A stretch of 13,728 nt of DNA. Origin: Chromatiales bacterium (GTDB lineage: Bacteria > Pseudomonadota > Gammaproteobacteria > SZUA-152). Shown here in pieces: positions 12,881-13,728 of the stretch. The DNA lies in contig JALTPW010000168.1 in NCBI GenBank assembly GCA_026999335.1, forward strand, positions 1-13,728, given 5' to 3'. Within the stretch, counting starts at the first letter, position 1. Each line of letters begins with the position of its first letter. A program made the translations under genes and the position numbers. Under the pieces are notes generated by a model. The model searched no databases, was not told the origin of the DNA, and saw only the letters and a program-made list of their open reading frames with translations.

Positions 12881-13291
12881 TGGCTGGCTAAAAGCTTGGC
12901 TTTGGCGGATCGCTTCGCTGTGGGGATATGCCAGGTGGTTGATTACAGGGTGAAAAATAGCATGATGCGGGCTTTTTTGCTGTCCTGGATGGAACAGGAT
13001 GGATGATTCGATATACCTTTCAGTTTGCAAGTGATCTGGCGGTGGTTCAAAATTGACATAAGTCAAGGCTGTTTCATGATGATTGCGCCACTTTGTTCAC
13101 TAGAGGTTAAGGATGTAAGCAATATCTTATCTTTTTAAGAAAGCAGCAGTGCCGTTTCTCTTTTTTCTGCTGAGGAATAACTCGACATGATTCTTTGTGC
13201 TCCCGCGATATATCCGCCTTCCATGGTCAGAATGAATATCAGCAACTGAATTGTTACCCACTGAAATTTTATGCAATGAGAGAGATGACAT
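12881..13291. other. Intergenic region between the ABC operon and the SUMF1-domain gene
   Basis: No well-supported gene lies in these 411 bp. A weak intrinsic-terminator-like stretch (A-run 12953-12957, AGC/GCT arms, T6 at 12973-12978) may end the transporter transcript. A perfect TTGAC-N4-GTCAA box lies at 13053-13066, listed separately. A 20-codon ORF at about 13186 has GAGGA before its ATG, but nothing else supports it. Confidence 0.5.
13053..13066 (+). promoter_or_regulatory. Fnr/Dnr/NnrR-type box upstream of the SUMF1-domain gene
   Basis: TTGAC-ATAA-GTCAA is a perfect palindrome of the Fnr-family type, 225 bp upstream of the gene starting at 13292. No good -10 hexamer stands at the expected distance, so the promoter itself is not defined. 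The palindrome matches the same pattern as the boxes at 3611-3624 and 9312-9325. Confidence 0.5.
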
Positions 13292-13728
13292 ATGGAAAGA
13301 AAACAGGTAAATAGATTATTGGTGATAATGATCGCGGGCATGGTATGGCATTCTGCGGGCGCGGCGCCGGAAGCATCCGTAGGGAATGGCGACGGCGCAT
13401 TGAAATATAGTGACATGGTGCTGATACCGGGTGGCAAATTTATCTATGGGAAGGATGGGGCGAAGCAGGAGATTAGCCTGCCAGGCTTCATGATCGACAA
13501 ATACGAAGTGACCAATGATCAGTATGCAAAGATAAACCCCGGGCATCATCATGAATATGAGCCCGGAGAGGGTGATCTTCCGGCAGGCTGGGTTTCCCAA
13601 ATAGATGCTGGCGAGTACTGCAAGACTCTGGGCAAGAGACTGCCCACGGAACAGGAATGGGAAAAGGCCGCGCGTGGTACCGATGGAAGAATATATCCAT
13701 GGGGAAATGAATTTGATGAATCTGCCGC
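13292..13728 (+). CDS. Secreted SUMF1/formylglycine-generating-enzyme-domain protein, 5' part (NirV-like?)
   Basis: The reading frame is open from ATG 13292 to the window end (145 codons seen), so the 3' part is missing. GAGAGAG lies just before the ATG. The product starts with a Sec signal peptide (residues 1-25, ending SAGAA) and then a SUMF1/FGE-sulfatase domain. Landmarks are MVLIPGGKFIYG (42-53), IDKYEVTNDQYAK (68-80), EYCKTLGKRLPTEQEWEKAARG (around 108-129) and IYPWGNEFD (133-141). Members include formylglycine-generating enzymes, ergothioneine-type EgtB enzymes, and NirV, encoded beside copper nitrite reductase nirK in some denitrifiers. The denitrification-like context and the Fnr-type box upstream make a NirV-like role worth considering. 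The substrate is unknown, and the catalytic cysteines of true FGE would lie beyond the window end. Confidence 0.85.
   Translation, partial: MERKQVNRLLVIMIAGMVWHSAGAAPEASVGNGDGALKYSDMVLIPGGKFIYGKDGAKQEISLPGFMIDKYEVTNDQYAKINPGHHHEYEPGEGDLPAGWVSQIDAGEYCKTLGKRLPTEQEWEKAARGTDGRIYPWGNEFDESA

Noticed and set aside
12953..12978. Intrinsic terminator after the ABC operon
   Set aside because: A T6 run is present, but the stem is only three strong pairs with mismatches, so it is mentioned only as weak.

Overview
The window reads as an accessory respiratory (denitrification-type) region of a bacterium, most likely a gammaproteobacterium. The evidence is Sec and lipoprotein signal peptides typical of a Gram-negative periplasm, c-type cytochromes, an Fnr/Dnr-style set of operator palindromes, and short palindromic intergenic repeats of a kind common in that class. 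The taxonomic call is inference; no rRNA or other marker gene is present.

Layout. (1) Positions 96-3333, minus strand: a five-gene block read from right to left. It encodes an unrecognised anchored lipoprotein-like protein, a CcmH-like protein with extra cysteines, a membrane-anchored cytochrome with an unusual CX3CH haem motif, a TlpA/ResA-type thioredoxin, and a second TlpA-like lipoprotein whose active site reads CPCS instead of CxxC. (2) Positions 3334-3953: a 620-bp divergent regulatory region with several palindromes, one of them a TTGAC-N4-GTCAA box, and a long, apparently structured leader. (3) Positions 3954-6823, plus strand: a divergent nitrous-oxide-reductase-like protein (NosZ fold, CuZ-type histidines and a CuA-type loop, but with two ligand substitutions), then a hairpin and a periplasmic monohaem cytochrome c. 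(4) Positions 6824-7720: about 900 bp with no convincing gene and many inverted repeats. (5) Positions 7721-9017, minus strand: an SCO1/SenC copper chaperone, a previously unlisted 39-aa ORF with a CxxCH motif, and a third TlpA-like lipoprotein, with overlapping reading frames. (6) Positions 9500-12880, plus strand: a complete PhnCDE-type ABC importer (binding protein, ATPase, two permeases) whose binding protein resembles the putative selenate/oxyanion branch of the family. (7) Positions 13292-13728: the 5' part of a secreted SUMF1/formylglycine-generating-enzyme-domain protein, possibly NirV-like, cut by the window end.

How it may work together (inference): the NosZ-like enzyme would take electrons from the neighbouring cytochrome. 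SCO1 and the TlpA proteins could deliver copper to, and keep reduced, its CuA-like cysteines. The CcmH-like protein and thioredoxins could serve haem attachment to the CX3CH cytochrome. None of the usual nos accessory genes (nosR, nosD, nosF, nosY, nosL) is visible. Three 14-bp TTGAY-N4-GTCAA palindromes lie upstream of the nosZ-like gene, between sco1 and the ABC operon, and upstream of the SUMF1 gene. They suggest one anaerobic or NO-responsive Fnr/Dnr/NnrR-type regulator over the whole region. The best candidate for an undescribed system is the ligand-altered NosZ together with its non-canonical maturation module.
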